Assembly (NCBI GenBank): GCA_002794775.1
Contig: NBAY01000003.1
Span: forward strand, 868,001-932,000
From: Porodaedalea pini
Taxonomy: Eukaryota > Basidiomycota > Agaricomycetes > Hymenochaetales > Hymenochaetaceae
Reading direction: 5' to 3'
Length of the DNA: 64,000 nt
Positions 1-11,470 of this stretch are shown here, one piece after another. The position numbers and the translations under genes were made by a program. Position 1 is the stretch's first letter; each line of letters begins with the position of its first letter. Below the pieces are notes generated by a model. That model was not told the DNA's origin. It ran no database searches and saw only the letters and a program-made list of their open reading frames with translations.

Positions 1-378
1 AAAGATCAGATAGCCGTCCATTTTGATGCTTTCCAGGAAGTTCTGTGCCCAGAGTGCGGCCGAGCCTTCCGTCATGAACGATAACACGAAAAGGAAGTAG
101 TCCTTGTCGTTCACGAAGTCCTCTGCGTTAGCTTCAACGTAAAGGGTGATAGCACGTTCAAACTTCTTATAGTCTCGCCCGTTGAATGCCTCGGGTTTGG
201 CAATGTGTCTTCCTCCACTGCGGCTTGTTGGTGGAGGGACAGGTGCTGCTGCGGCTGCTGGCGTGGGGGTTGCTAGTAATCCCAGGCCATGTAGCGCGTT
301 GATGATCTCCTGCATCATGTCGTTTGAGATCGTCGGAGCTCTGGCCGCTGGCGCGACTGGGGCTTGGGGTTCCGCCAT
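1..378 (-). CDS. Gag polyprotein, N-terminal part (copy A1)
   Basis: The start codon is at 376-378 and the reading frame stays open to the window edge (about 125 codons). It matches the first third of the 361-aa Gag at 28808-29893: an Ala/Pro-rich start, then the conserved block with FNGRDYKKFERAIT (here FNGRDYKKFERAIT with an Ala for Thr just before it) and the capsid-like stretch ending SAALWAQNFLESIKMDGYLI. Gag forms the particle in which reverse transcription takes place. The zinc knuckle part is outside the window. No damage is visible. Confidence 0.85.
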   Translation of the reverse strand, partial: MAEPQAPVAPAARAPTISNDMMQEIINALHGLGLLATPTPAAAAAPVPPPTSRSGGRHIAKPEAFNGRDYKKFERAITLYVEANAEDFVNDKDYFLFVLSFMTEGSAALWAQNFLESIKMDGYLIF

Positions 379-1234
379 GATAGGCGATGGTGTTGGTGAT
401 GGGTGGGGTGGTTGGTGGGCTCCTAGCTCGTCATCTAGGCGTACTAGGTCGTCGTCGGTCAGTGGTGGTAGTTGTGCGAGGACAGCATCGGCAGTGTCTT
501 CTGGTGGTGTATTCCACCGCTGTGCCGCTGATCCAGATGGTCGAGCGTACGGGTGTGGAGCCAGCTCAAATCAGAAACAACACTGCCAGCCGACAGGTGG
601 TGCGGACGCCTGCAGATCTGATTGAGCGCTGTAACAAAATTCCGGATGTGGTGGTCGACTTTCACTTGCTGATCAAACCCGGATCTTCCTCTGTGAAGAC
701 TCCAACGGGCGCCAAGGGACCTTTCCGAAGATCACCCCCAAGGCCTGGTAGCTACTCTCGAGTGGGTCGGACTCAACGTTACCCCCTCTCAAACGAGCGC
801 TGGTTGATCAAATAGAAAGAGGACGGCGGTTTATGAAACGAGTGAGTTTAATAATGAAGGGTAAAGAATTAACAACGTATCGGCCTGATCGATGCACGTG
901 AGATCGATCTGAGAACAGGTGTGGGTCGAAGCGATTGTAGTCGGGGTCGCAGTCCAAGTTGTCGGACGCATCGGATAAGAATGTTGGTCTAGAGTTCAGG
1001 GTTACGGACAGGTAGTGGACGGTTTTGAGATTGTTGGACAAGATGGGGGTTGAGAGTGATGATGATAGATAGTAGGAAGAGTTCAATGGTGAGAGTGATT
1101 TGCGGGGTACAGGTAAAGGTGTAGATGGTAGCACGGTAGAGAGATTGTTGTCGGTAGGAGATGCGAATGTTCAGAGCCAGCTTGGCGTCGGTGACTGAGA
1201 ATGCGCAAGGCGGTAGTGGTAAGTTTCGACCTTG
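379..1234 (-). other. Family A 5' leader with primer site
   Basis: This untranslated leader lies between the 5' LTR and gag, 856 nt here and 855 nt in the complete copy. It is colinear with 29894-30748. The small ORFs read from it on either strand are not conserved as proteins and are taken as chance. The primer binding site is at its LTR-proximal end (1222-1232). Confidence 0.7.
1222..1232 (-). promoter_or_regulatory. Putative self-primer binding site (A1)
   Basis: On the minus strand the 11 nt AGGTCGAAACT lie 2 nt inside the LTR end. They are the exact complement of AGTTTCGACCT inside the LTR (plus-strand 1391-1401). No TGG-type tRNA primer site is present. This is the arrangement known from Tf1/sushi elements, where the 5' end of the transcript primes its own copying; the function here is inferred. 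Confidence 0.6.
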
Positions 1235-1683
1235 TGTCAGCGACGGACTACGGGTACGCAAGGGGTAGCCGGGTCGCACGGAACTCAGTCAGAGGAGGAG
1301 GGAGAAGAGAGAGAGAACGGTGAGCCAGGGGAACTGACACAGCGCAGAGGTAAGGGGACAGCTTCTGGAAGTAGCCAGGTAGAATTGACCAGGTCGAAAC
1401 TAAGGGATAAATACAGGAGGACTACCTACTTATATACCCTGCAGCGGCTGCGCACGGACCAGGGAATTAGCTACTACATAGAGATAGATGAAAGAATGTC
1501 GTGGAACTTCATAGAACAATAGCGTCATAGTATCAGTCAGCGAATAATGACAGTGTGAGAAAGGGGCGTAATGGATATGAGTGAGTCGAAATAGGTGTGA
1601 TTAGTAATGAGTGGATAAGATATGATAAGATAAGATAAGGGAAAATGATAAGAGAATAAAATAATTAAAAAGCATCCATGACA
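1235..1683 (-). repeat. 5' LTR of copy A1
   Basis: 449 bp with TG...CA ends (plus-strand TGTCAGCGACGG to TCCATGACA). It carries a TATA motif (TATATAAGTAGG on the minus strand), the self-priming segment at 1391-1401 and a run of GATAAG motifs near the far end. It differs from the A2 LTRs by scattered substitutions and small indels. Confidence 0.93.
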
Positions 1684-2820
1684 GTATCCGAACACTATCC
1701 TGAAGTATGGAACTGGGGATCTCTATGGAGTAGTTGCCCGGTATGCCAAGGATGGTATACAATTGCAGGAAACCCTCAGTTCATTCAACAGGGAATTTAG
1801 ATGAATCGGTTTGAAACTAAAAAGGGATGGAAAAATTGGAGACTTTGACCTGAACCGAGCATTCACCTAAGCTATCACCGGAGAGCTAAAAATGAACCTC
1901 GAACTAAGGCTCACAGTGAAGCATGATGATCACAGCACAGACCTGACTTATGAATTCTCAGAACTCTACTCTGTCTGTTTCAAAATACTTACTGGAAAAA
2001 AGGAGGAGGTAAAACTACCCACTATCAACAAACCAGACTACAGTGGAGGAATGAAGAAGGAGGCAGACATGATGCAGCTACTACAGAAGGAGTTCAGCAG
2101 GCTCTGAAGTGCACTTCAGAGCCTCACTGAGAACTGAGGGAGGGCTCCCGGGTTCCTGAGTCCCAGGTTGATGTCCAACTCGAACCAGAATATGATGTCG
2201 GAACAGAGAGCATATCTGGAGGGAAGAAGTGGGTTTGGATTCTCCCGAATGGACTGCTGATTCTGTGGGCAAGAAGGCCACTTTGCCAGCTCCTGCAGCC
2301 AGGTAGAAGCACACATTCGGGACTGAAGGATCCAGCGAAATGCAAACGGGCAACTCGAGCTCCCGAACGGGACCAACCTATCTTGGGCTGGACCTGGTCA
2401 AACGTTGGAGGATAAAATCACAATCTTCTATGCCGCAAAACCGCTGGCACTGTCAGTAACAGTACCAACTGCTCCTGCAGCCCTCTTCTTCGTGTCACCG
2501 AGTACCGAGAAACAAGATCTCTCGGCACTGATGTTTTTGAACTCAAAAGCAACCTCAGACGCTCCCCCACCAAAAGGGGAGGTCTCTGAAAAGCCACTGG
2601 TGGAAGCTTTCATCACTGAACTAGAGGACGGATATGAGGACCCATCCAAAATTGGGGAAACGAATTTGGAGGTATACTGGGACGCCGAGGAAGACAAACT
2701 AAAGGAGGAATCCCTGCAGGAAGCACCAATATTCATCAGAGAAGGACACTCATCCAAAGCCTGATTTGATGGTGTGGAAATCCCAGTAAGAAGGTTACTC
2801 TGAAAAGGGGGGGACAATGA
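1684..2820 (+). pseudogene. Gag remnant of element D
   Basis: Frame-shifted reading gives a gag-like protein. Near 2250-2300 it has a zinc knuckle with spacing C-x2-C-x4-H-x4-C (FCGQEGHFASSC), in which one residue between the first two Cys is now a TGA stop. A zinc knuckle binds the element's RNA during packaging. The open pieces at 1892-2107 and 2405-2764 belong to this gene; the stops between them are mostly TGA. No intact product is possible. Confidence 0.7.
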
Positions 2821-2875
2821 AGGAGCAACCAAAGTTAAGTTCAGACCACCCAGGGGGCATGCCAAAAAGAAGGAA

Positions 2876-3753
2876 ATGGAGCTGGAGAAGATGAGTGCAC
2901 CCGCTACAAAGCATTCACCATTCATTATCCCCCCTCCTATTCAACTGGACATGCCAAAGCCAAAACATAACTTACTGGAGAGACAGATGGCAACCCGTCT
3001 TCCACCAGCATCGGCCACCTGTCAATACAAAACTGTGGTGCTGATTGAAAATCAAGATGCGATAGACACAGTGTTCAACAAGTTACTCAATGCCCCAATC
3101 ATGATAACTACAGGTGAGCTATTTGCAGTATCAGATACCCTGTGCTGAAAAATGAAGGAGCAGACAACTGGACACCGGGTTGCATTTGTGGGGGATGCAT
3201 CAGGCAACAACGTACCAGATGCCCCACAACTAATAGCATTTGTCACAGAGTCTGGGCCAAGCACACAAGGAATACGAGTGGAAGGGGAACAACTCCTGTC
3301 TGTGACTGGAAATTACTCCACAGACCCAAGCACCGGGAGACTCACAATCCCTCCCGAGGAAGCAGATCTTGGGCCACTCCAAGCTCTCAACGTGGTAGTA
3401 GTGAATAAGGTTCAAGTTGAGGCGATTATAGATATGGGAAGTTTGTTCACCTGTCTACATGCCGACGTATGGAAACTATGCAGGCAGAGCTGTTGGAACG
3501 ACCATCTGATCAACATATTCAGGATGAACGGGGCCTCCCACCATCCATACAGACTCATGGAACTAGTCCCCTTTACTATTGGGGGGGGGGGGTAAAAATG
3601 TGTTTCAATGTTCATGTCGTGTTGGACAGGCCGTGCCATCTCATTCTCGAACAGCCCTTCTTCATACAGACTGAAAGGAAATTTTCGCACATTTGGAAAC
3701 GTCGATCAAGGCAGATCATTGTTGATCATACACATGGTTACGTGGTCACCTGA
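2876..3753 (+). pseudogene. Protease-region remnant of element D
   Basis: The stretch reads through a block typical of the region before gypsy proteases (LLNAPIMITTGELFAVS), then EAIIDMGS at about 3418-3441, where the usual D-x-G-S active site has become DMGS, then a tail with VVLDRP and PFFIQTERKF (3608-3700) resembling the LLGRPF part of retroviral-type proteases. At least one stop (3145-3147) and one frameshift near a run of G at 3581-3591 break it. The identity is clear by order and motifs; it cannot be functional. Confidence 0.7.
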
Positions 3754-3822
3754 TCTTGACAGATACTTGCCCAGGCAAAAATCCGTCAGTCACAGTCACG
3801 CTACACTGTCACACCTGGTGAC

Positions 3823-4470
3823 ATGGCACACAAATGTCAAGAAAGCAAAGGACACCCCATGGAGGTTGACCCCCAATGCACAAAGTGCATGCTACTACAG
3901 AATGTAGCACAGAAGGTCCCAGAACTCCTAAAGACAATAGGACTAATGGACCAGGACGTCACATTACGAGCACACAAGTGGGAAGGCCAATCCCCATACT
4001 TTGAAACAGGACAGGCAATCTACTATCAAGATGCCAAGACATATAAAGTCCATATCAGTAAAGAAGAACATGGCATGGAGAACTACAAATGGGATACAGT
4101 GATCCAATACAATAAGGAGCCACATGAAGAATGCAGGAACTGCAAGATGATGATACAAATACCTACCCTGAGTCCAGTACAAGGGAACAACATACCAATA
4201 CATATAACAACAGCACTCAAGCACTGCTGGGCATACCTCAGGGACATAAAGCATCAAGGCACAATTACGCTATACAAATTCGAGCACGTGTCAGGGAGAT
4301 GTACATTCAGGATCACTCTAGCCCTAGGAGTACATGACCCACCATTTATGATGGAGACATGCCTTGGCGGAGCAGCCCTATCACTGACTGGACCTGACAC
4401 TGAGTGGCAATCCAAGAATAACCCATGGGTCCACATGGTTATCCCCAATGGATTTGAATGGGAGGAATGA
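3823..4470 (+). CDS. Unrecognised 215-aa ORF inside element D
   Basis: This is the longest undamaged frame in the old element. I do not recognise it. It begins with a Cys/His-containing stretch (HKCQESKGHP, QCTKC), has a second CRNC pair in the middle, no obvious membrane segment, and ends FEWEE. It lies between the protease and RT pieces of D, next to a TATA-bearing non-coding block, so it may belong to an insertion rather than to D. It is odd that it is open while flanking D sequence is full of stops. It could be a spurious frame or a young passenger ORF. Confidence 0.35.
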   Translation: MAHKCQESKGHPMEVDPQCTKCMLLQNVAQKVPELLKTIGLMDQDVTLRAHKWEGQSPYFETGQAIYYQDAKTYKVHISKEEHGMENYKWDTVIQYNKEPHEECRNCKMMIQIPTLSPVQGNNIPIHITTALKHCWAYLRDIKHQGTITLYKFEHVSGRCTFRITLALGVHDPPFMMETCLGGAALSLTGPDTEWQSKNNPWVHMVIPNGFEWEE

Positions 4471-5290
4471 ACACCCGAGTGCAGCAAAGCCACCCGATAG
4501 GCTATGCAGTGCCACAACTGAGGAAGACGCTTCGAGAAGCAGGGAAGTAAAGCCCTGATATAGAAGCACACGGGAGAAGCAGGAAGTTAATTAAACCAAA
4601 GCATGTGAAGAATGTGGGAGCCTGACTACCAAATCAGTGATGTACTCACCCGAGTGCATGGGTCATGACATCACGTGACTCACACCCACAGTCCAAGTTG
4701 CAGATACAAGCAAACCATTGGATGGAGTACATGTGCATACATCCCCACCACAGCAGCCAAGTGCTGCGGCCACCTGAAACATAGGAAGGAGACAGAAGGG
4801 CATCTGGTTAGACAGAATGTAAAGAAATTAGAAATTCAGTAGGCTATATAAGGCTGAGTAACTAGCACCCCAGGTCCCCATTCTCTATTGCTTTCAAGGT
4901 TTTCAAAGTGACCTCCACAGGTTACAGAACACTGCTACTTCTTACCCCTACCTCTACCTCTATAACTACCACTGTGTAATATCCTCCTTGGTTGAATAAC
5001 GAGTCCGCCCCATACTGGGTTGAGGATTTGTCCCAAGTTGAATAAGGATTGACTTTGATTGAGTAGACCCTCAGCTATGCCACACTTAGAAGGCTCCTCT
5101 CCTTGTCCACAGAACCAAGTCTGGTTGAGTGCATCTCAGCTACACCAAGCCTTGCAGTTTGCCTCCTAGACAACATTGCAGCATAACCGAACGTCTCTCA
5201 ACCCTCTAGGGCATTACCTCCCCTATCTGCTGTAACTAAGTGCTTTCAATACCAACCTCAGGTTCCACCTAATAAGGGCAGTGAAGGAGA
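4471..5290. other. Non-coding, LTR-like block with TATA motif
   Basis: No convincing coding sequence is seen. A clear TATA context (GGCTATATAAGGCTG, near 4852-4866) followed by pyrimidine-rich sequence looks like the promoter part of an LTR. I could not find matching ends with a target duplication, so I do not call a solo LTR. Confidence 0.35.
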
Positions 5291-5299
5291 AGCTGGTTA

Positions 5300-7342
5300 T
5301 GGGACCGGTTGAAGATAAGTAAAGTTGTCTCGGTAATACACCACTCAGAGGACCATACAGTCTGGAAGGCAACACCTTTGTGGTTAAAGAATTGGAATAT
5401 TCGCCCAACCCTAACACAGACGAAAGCCATCATCAATTTCTCAAATGAATGCACAGTCATAGTCACCGATCCTGAGTCCACAGAATGCTACCGACTCCCA
5501 GCATATCCAAGAGGACTAAACAACCTGCCCCCGATGTCCGGACCGCTCCATGCGACATCAGGTTTTTAGCTGTTCGGGGCTCGATGAACAATCAAGAGGA
5601 CAGTAGAACAACCCCAGATCATACTCACTTGGTGGATACCAAACTAGAAATCCAAGTTGAGACGCATCCGTTATTTATCGAGTTACACTTTGAAACACCT
5701 TTAAAAACCCAAAACAAAATAACCAAAAAATCAAAGACAAAAACAAGACCACCAGCTGAAGCCCCAATCTCATCCCTTGGCTCTCTTTTCTTTGCTGCTC
5801 ATAATATCCTCGCATCCAAAATACCTGATGCACTCTGTCTGGCATACAAAAAGGTAGCCAACCGAGTCTTCCCGGTAGCTACTATGCTCCCAGAACACCA
5901 CCGAATTATCAGGCACATGCATCCGGACCCAATGGCAACCCTCCTGGAGTTGCCAACGCATCCCCCACCATTTGTACCAGGCATGCAGTTTACCCAGGAA
6001 AGGCATGACAAACTAAAAGTCAACCCAGAAGGGTTCCTCACCCCCTCTGAACAAGCACTTGTGTATGAACTAATTCTACGTCAGGAAGGAGCTTTTGCAT
6101 GGGAAGAGAGCGAGAAAGGGTCGATGAACTCTGAATACTTCCCACCAATAATCATCCTGATGGTAGAACACATCCTGTGGAAGCTCAAAAACATCCCAAT
6201 TCCCCTGGCAATCTTCAATCAGGTCGTTTCCATCATTAAAGACAAAATCACAGGTGGAATCTATGAACCATCAAACTCATCCTACCAATCCCAATGGTTC
6301 TGCATTATGAAGAAAGACAAGACATCACTCCGACTAGTTCACGACTTGCAACCCCTCAATGCTGTGTCCATCTGAGATCTGGCAGTACCACTGATGGTAG
6401 ATCATTTGGCAGAGTCATTCGCCGGGCAAGCCATCTACACTACTTTGGACCTAATTGGGGCATTTGACCAGCGAATGATTGACGAATGGTCTTGGGACCT
6501 CACTACGTTCCAGTCACCACTCAGGACGTATCGGTTAACCAGAATCCTGATGGGCTACACCAACTCACAACAAATCATGCATAACGATGTCACCTTCATT
6601 CTCCAAGATGAGATCCCACATGTCACACTCCCATTCATCAATGACATCCCGATCAAAGGCAGAACGACACAGTATCTGCTAGACAACGGGGAATATGAAA
6701 CAATCCTGGAAAACCTGGACATCCAACGATTTGTATGGGAACACCTTCAGGATGTGAACAGAGTCATCCAATGCCTCTGAGTAGTCGGCCTCACACTGTC
6801 CAGAAAGAAAGTGTTTGTGGCTGAACCCATGGGCGTGATCATCAGGCACATCTGCACCATGGAAGGATGGGTTCTGGATACCAGACGTGTACAAAAAATC
6901 AAAGACTGGCCGGCATGTCTAAATGTATCAGAAATCAGGCAGTTCCTTGGCACTGTTGGGGTCATCCGTATCTTTATTCAGAACTTTGCGAGAAGAGTGA
7001 ACCCACTGGTATGACTCACTGGGAAAGGCATTGAGTACAACTTCAGACAACCACAGATAACTGTGATGGATGACCTGAAGGAAGCAGTTGTTAACTCCTC
7101 AACAATAAAACCCTTGGACTACACATGCGGATGACCAATTATCCTATGCGTAGACTCCTCTAACACCAGGTATGGGTGTATCATCATCCAACTCAGGCCA
7201 AACAAAGAACACTTCATCTCCCAGTTCATGAGCGGGGTATGGAATGAACATGAGCGAAACTACTCCCAACTGAAGGTCAAACTATATGGGCTCTTTCGAG
7301 CACTCCAGGCTGCCCGAATATTCATCGCTGGATACAACAACC
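5300..7342 (+). pseudogene. RT and RNase H remnant of element D, first part
   Basis: The reading passes through a protease-RT linker, then RT. It shows a block NIPIPLAIFNQVVSIIKDKI, GIYEPSNSSYQSQWFCIMKK, LRLVHDLQPLNAVSI, then TTLDLIGAFDQRMI, and the active-site block FINDIPIKG (about 6634-6660), in which the first catalytic Asp of the usual YIDD-type motif is Asn. The thumb/connection (RQFLGTVGVIRIFIQNF) and RNase H (ILCVDSSNTRYG) follow. In-frame TGA codons stand at several places where family members have Arg, for example after LNAVSI. The frame is cut by a solo LTR at 7343. Confidence 0.8.
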
Positions 7343-7765
7343 TGTCAGAACTCAAACTTTTCCTTTCCTCTATTTTTCTTTTTATCATTTCATTTCTTTT
7401 AATCACCCCTTTTCATTATAATTAATCATCTTTCCAATCATTCCCATGCTCCCTTCACATGACCTTCATTCATTCCATTCCGTCTGCTCATGTGACATTA
7501 GGTAATATAGTCTCATGGTCGTTGCTATATAAGGTCTCAGGAATCGCATGAACTCCTTGTTCTGCTTTTCCTCTTACCTCCGCGACGACCTAGGTGAGAC
7601 TCATCCCCCTTGTATTAGCTTAGACTTGTATTAATCCTCTTACCTCCACAATGACCTAGCCTGAGTATAGCATGTCCCGAGTCCCCACTTGAGTATAGCA
7701 CGTCCTAGACGACAGTCAGCCGAGGCCTGCCCAGTCCGAGTCATCTCCCAGACTCCCACCTAACA
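7343..7765 (+). repeat. Solo LTR, family B, in RNase H of element D
   Basis: 423 bp, plus orientation, with TGTCAG...CTAACA ends. A perfect 5-bp target duplication, CAACC, flanks it (7338-7342 and 7766-7770). It contains the family B TATA box (CTATATAAGG) and the GTTCTGCTTTT segment. Joining the flanks restores the RNase H reading (…YNNL then IVKVDAKYIKG). It arose by LTR-LTR recombination of a full family B element. Confidence 0.95.
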
Positions 7766-9590
7766 CAACCTGATTGTCAAGGTGGATGCCAAATACATAA
7801 AAGGGATGATCAACAACCCGGACATGCAACCAAATGCAACCATCAACCGATGGATCACAGGGATCCTCCTGTTTACCTTCGAACTGACACATGTCTCGGC
7901 CACCATTCACAAAGGACCCGATGGCCTGTCCTGTTGATGGCAAGCACCAGAAGACCCCCTGGAAGAAGATGAGGATGAACGAGAGCAGTGGATAGATGAT
8001 GCTCATTGTTTCCTCCTATGCCTAGCTATGCCAACAATCTCAGATGAGGAACCAATCCCACGATCCCAAAACACCCAGGTCCAAGAAGAACACCTCAGAA
8101 GCTACCATACATTTCTGGAAGCCAATGAACCAAGGGCACCAGAGCAAATCTCAGCGAGCCAAGTACACCAGTTCATACAGAATGTCACTAAATTCTTCGT
8201 TCAGGATCACCAATTATGGCAGTACATGGAAGGAGGCATGCATCAACAGGTACCAAACCCTGAGAAGTGGCAACAGATCATCTGAAGTGTGCATGACAAT
8301 CTCAGACATAAAGGCTTCTTCTCCGTCCGAGCCCAAGTATGGGACTGATTCTGGTGGCCAGCCATAGACAAGGATATCAAGTGGTATCTAAAAACATGCC
8401 ACGAATGCCAACACCGGCAGTACAAATACCTCTGAATACCACCCACAATCACCACACTGGCAGCATTATTTAGTCGGGCACACATTGACATCATGCACAT
8501 GCCGCAAGCCAGTAGGTACCAATACATTATCCAAGCCTGATGCTCTCTTACAGCATGGCCTGAGTTCAAACTACTCAAATTGGAAAATGCCAATGCAATT
8601 GCGACTTTCCTGTTCAAAGAAATCATATGCCGGTGGGGTATCCCTACTATTGTATCAGACAATGCGCCAGGCATGATTGTGGTGGTGGACCAACTGAAGA
8701 AGCGATACAGAGTGGAACACGTTCAGATATCCCCCTACAATTCACAAGCCAACAGAGTGGTAGAATGACGACACCAGGATGTCTGGGAGGCCATCATGAA
8801 AATGTGCCGGGGGAGGAGTCACACTGGCACACGGTCACAGCATATGCCTTCTGGGCAGAATGAATCACCACCCTCAAAACAACCGGCTGATCCCCCTACT
8901 ACATGGTACACAGTTGTGAACTGATCCTCCCAATGGACCTAGCAGAAGCCACATACATCTCACCTGACTTGGAAGGACCAATGATGACTCTGGAACTACT
9001 GGCAGCAAGAGGAGAGGCACTCAAAAGACGAGCGCTAGACCTATCTGCCTACCACCACAAGGTAGTTGCCTCTCGGGAAATTGGGATCAAACGATTCAGG
9101 CAAAAATACCAACAAACAATCACCAACCATAAATTCAAGATGGGAGACCTGGTAGTTGCCCGGAACTCCCGAGCCAAGATGGAATTAAGTGGGAAAACAA
9201 AAGAATGATACTCTGGTCCATTTTTCATCATTCGGCAAACACAGGGAGGATCATACATGCTCGCTGAAATGGATGGAACCATCCTGAAATCTCGCTTTGG
9301 TGCAGCATGAGTAATATCATACCACCCGAGGTCCCAGATCTAAATCCCACCGACACTCTTCACCTCAGAACTGGAAGAGGCATTAAACCAACTTGCTGAT
9401 GAAAGCAACTCGGATGAGTTGGACAAAGAAGAGACTGGAGGCACTAAATGGAAACATCAGATAGCTCCGAGGTAGTGACCAACCCAGACCTGTAAAAACA
9501 GAAACATATATAGGCCAGTCCATATCTGAAGAGCACCCATATGTCTGGCATACCCAAAACATCAATCCAGCTGAACTCTCAACCTCCTGG
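7766..9590 (+). pseudogene. RNase H end and integrase remnant of element D
   Basis: After the solo LTR the RNase H continues (VKVDAKYIKGMINNPDMQPN). A linker and integrase follow: the zinc-binding HHCC part (VHDNLRHKGFF, then CHECQ near 8398-8415), the catalytic core with ahIDIMH and IVSDNAPG (about 8648-8672), then SPYNSQANRVVE, and a basic C-terminal part. In-frame TGA stops occur where relatives have Arg (before FWWPAID, after VVE, before CSLTAWPEF). A TAA occurs near the end. Clearly dead. Confidence 0.8.
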
Positions 9591-9888
9591 GGGTGACACC
9601 AATGCTACAAATCCCATCTTGCCTTGTTTCCCTTACTTTTGAACAAACGAAACTTTGCATCCCAAATTTACTTTGCCTCTGTCACTCTAGTTTCTGCCAA
9701 GAAAACTGAATTTTTATAAATATTACATCCTGGAGTGCATCAAGCACCCCAGGATGTGCATAGACACATCCAATACTCATACAAGAAAGAAAAACAAAAA
9801 CAAAAACAAAAAGGGGAAGGAAACTACCGAAACAGTTCTTTAAAAATTCACGCCCGAAGACTCGCTTACCCACCAAATGGAAACCAAA
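9591..9888. other. Spacer with a strong hairpin
   Basis: No coding sequence is recognised. 9726-9756 forms a near-perfect hairpin: 13-nt arms CATCCTGGAGTGC and GCACCCCAGGATG with one mismatch, loop ATCAA. An A-rich tract of repeated AAACAA units follows at about 9785-9815. Confidence 0.6.
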
Positions 9889-11470
9889 TCATCTCTGGGT
9901 CTTGGGATCAAGCCAGAGAGCCATCCATCTCACTGTCCTGGTCGTCCAGATGCTCCAGGTTGACATCAAATGTGGCTGCATACTCAACGACACCAGAGGC
10001 AGCAGTGGCGAGACCAATGGCGAGTGAACCAAGGGCGGCTTGAGCATGAGACTCGCTGCTTGTCCATTGAGCAACCACCTTGGTGGCACTCCAGTGGGCT
10101 GACAGCGCAGCCTCGCAGGCCTCAGCGAGCGCGAGGTGCTGCCCACCGAGCCTGGTGAGGGCGGTGGCGGATACTTCGCTCTTGGACCGTGCCTGCTCAG
10201 CAGCGTGGATGCTCTCCACCAACCCATCCCAGAGTGCACACAAACCACATACCACACTGGGAGTGGTATTCGAGTCGGGAATGGGGACCCCCCTCTCATC
10301 GCGATGTAGGGGGCAGTGGGAGAAAAAGGGCAAGGCAGGTGGGGAGGTCTGCTGACCAACCTGACCCACACTTGTGCTCATGCTCGGGCTAGCAACAGCA
10401 ACAGCACCACCTGATGGGGAGGGCTGGAGCATCAGCCCGAAGTGTGAGATGGACACTTAGAGAGACTAGGGGCAGGAGTGACAGACAGCATCTCGTCTGT
10501 TGCTTTCCCCTTCCGAGAACATGTAGAAGGCTGCATAGCAGCCGGTGAGCCCCTCCGAGATTGTTTTGGAGGGGGGGGGGATTGCGAGTGCCAGGTGGAC
10601 CGGGCAGCGCAGTTCGTGTGGGAGTAGCCAACTTTGCTCGTCGAGCATGTGTCACATGCACTGTTTGGGTCGGCCATGCAGATGTTGATGCGTACCCTGC
10701 CGCCATCTGGTTGGTGCACTTTTTGCATGGCTCCTCCAGTGCCCGGGTGTCATCTCTGAAAGCAGCAAGCTCACGACAATACTACACACAAAAACTGAAC
10801 ACATAGAGCCGATTTATCAGCAAATGATGTTTTCCGCCCAACAAATATGACTAACTTACATCGTCTTTCCAGTTAGGGTTTGGGATGGGAGCACCACTGC
10901 GCTGCAGGGGGTGTCCGGAATGAGATTGCAAGCACTGCACCTTGGCGCGAGGGGTCGTTTCCTCTGCCTGGCTGGACCGGACTGATGTGCTAGGGGCAGA
11001 CTCGGGCAGTGTGGTCCTGGCTGACATCATGAGCTCCCCCTGTATCTCAGTGATGAGCCATGTGACCTCGGCGTCCTGTTCTGGGAAGCCTCAGAGGCCT
11101 TGGCGAGCAGCAGACAAAGTGCGCTAGGTGCAAGATGAGCAAGACTGCATGATAGACAGTGATGGAAGTTGGAAACACTCACCTCCAAGTCGGCCAGCTG
11201 CACCCTACTGTTCCCAACCAACTCCTCTGCACCACCCAGTGATGAGATGAGCCGGTAGTCATTGAGGAACACCCAGGCCTCATCCAGATGCCTCTGGAGC
11301 AGCCCCATCACCACCGGGGAGGGTGCTGAGTGCCCCCATGACTCCCTCCCACTATCTCCACTTCCCAAGTGAGAGACCGAGGGGGTGAGGGAAGGGGGAG
11401 GGTTAGTGGCAGATGAGCCACCACTAGCCTCCTGGGAGATGGCGGGGGCATGCCTGGTTGGGTGGCGCAT
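9889..11470 (-). pseudogene. Decayed hypothetical gene, Cys-cluster type
   Basis: Three minus-strand frames follow each other with protein-like composition: 11470-11027 (with an amphipathic stretch EAWVFLNDYRLISSLGGAEEL and a possible GTGAGT donor after ADLE), 10728-10432 (with CDTCSTSKVG, resembling a C-x2-C Cys cluster that has lost later Cys) and 10456-9908 (a helical, Ala-rich part). Such Cys-cluster proteins occur next to gypsy elements in mushroom genomes; that link is from memory. No single intact frame or convincing intron set joins the parts, so I regard it as a broken gene of unknown function. Confidence 0.4.

Larger units (their letters stand above)
1..1683 (-). mobile_element. Ty3/gypsy chromovirus, family A, 5' part (copy A1)
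   Basis: This stretch aligns base for base in layout with 29516-31192 of the complete family A element: start of gag, ~855 nt leader, primer site and 5' LTR, all on the minus strand. The gag start lies exactly 377 nt from the window edge, as in the complete copy. The rest of the element must lie left of the window. The copy is clearly diverged from A2 but its visible gag part has no stop, so it is a second, somewhat older insertion of the same family. The flank right of the LTR starts GTATC; the matching target duplication would be outside the window. Confidence 0.93.
1684..9590 (+). mobile_element. Old degraded Ty3/gypsy element (D)
   Basis: Translated pieces on the plus strand give, in order, Gag with a CCHC knuckle, aspartic protease, reverse transcriptase, RNase H and integrase: the Ty3/gypsy order. 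The pieces match a gypsy type common in mushroom genomes (recognised from family knowledge, not searched). Frames are broken by many in-frame TGA codons and indels. A block of other sequence (about 3760-5290) sits between protease and RT, and a solo family B LTR interrupts RNase H. The left end is cut by copy A1; own LTRs could not be identified with confidence. Confidence 0.85.

Noticed and set aside
182..625. Long plus-strand frame rich in Gly/Ala/Ser (repeated at 29697-30140)
   Set aside because: It is the antisense shadow of gag start and leader; the minus-strand Gag reading has the conserved motifs.
4604..5230. Solo LTR in the TATA-bearing block
   Set aside because: No TG…CA ends with a matching target duplication could be found.
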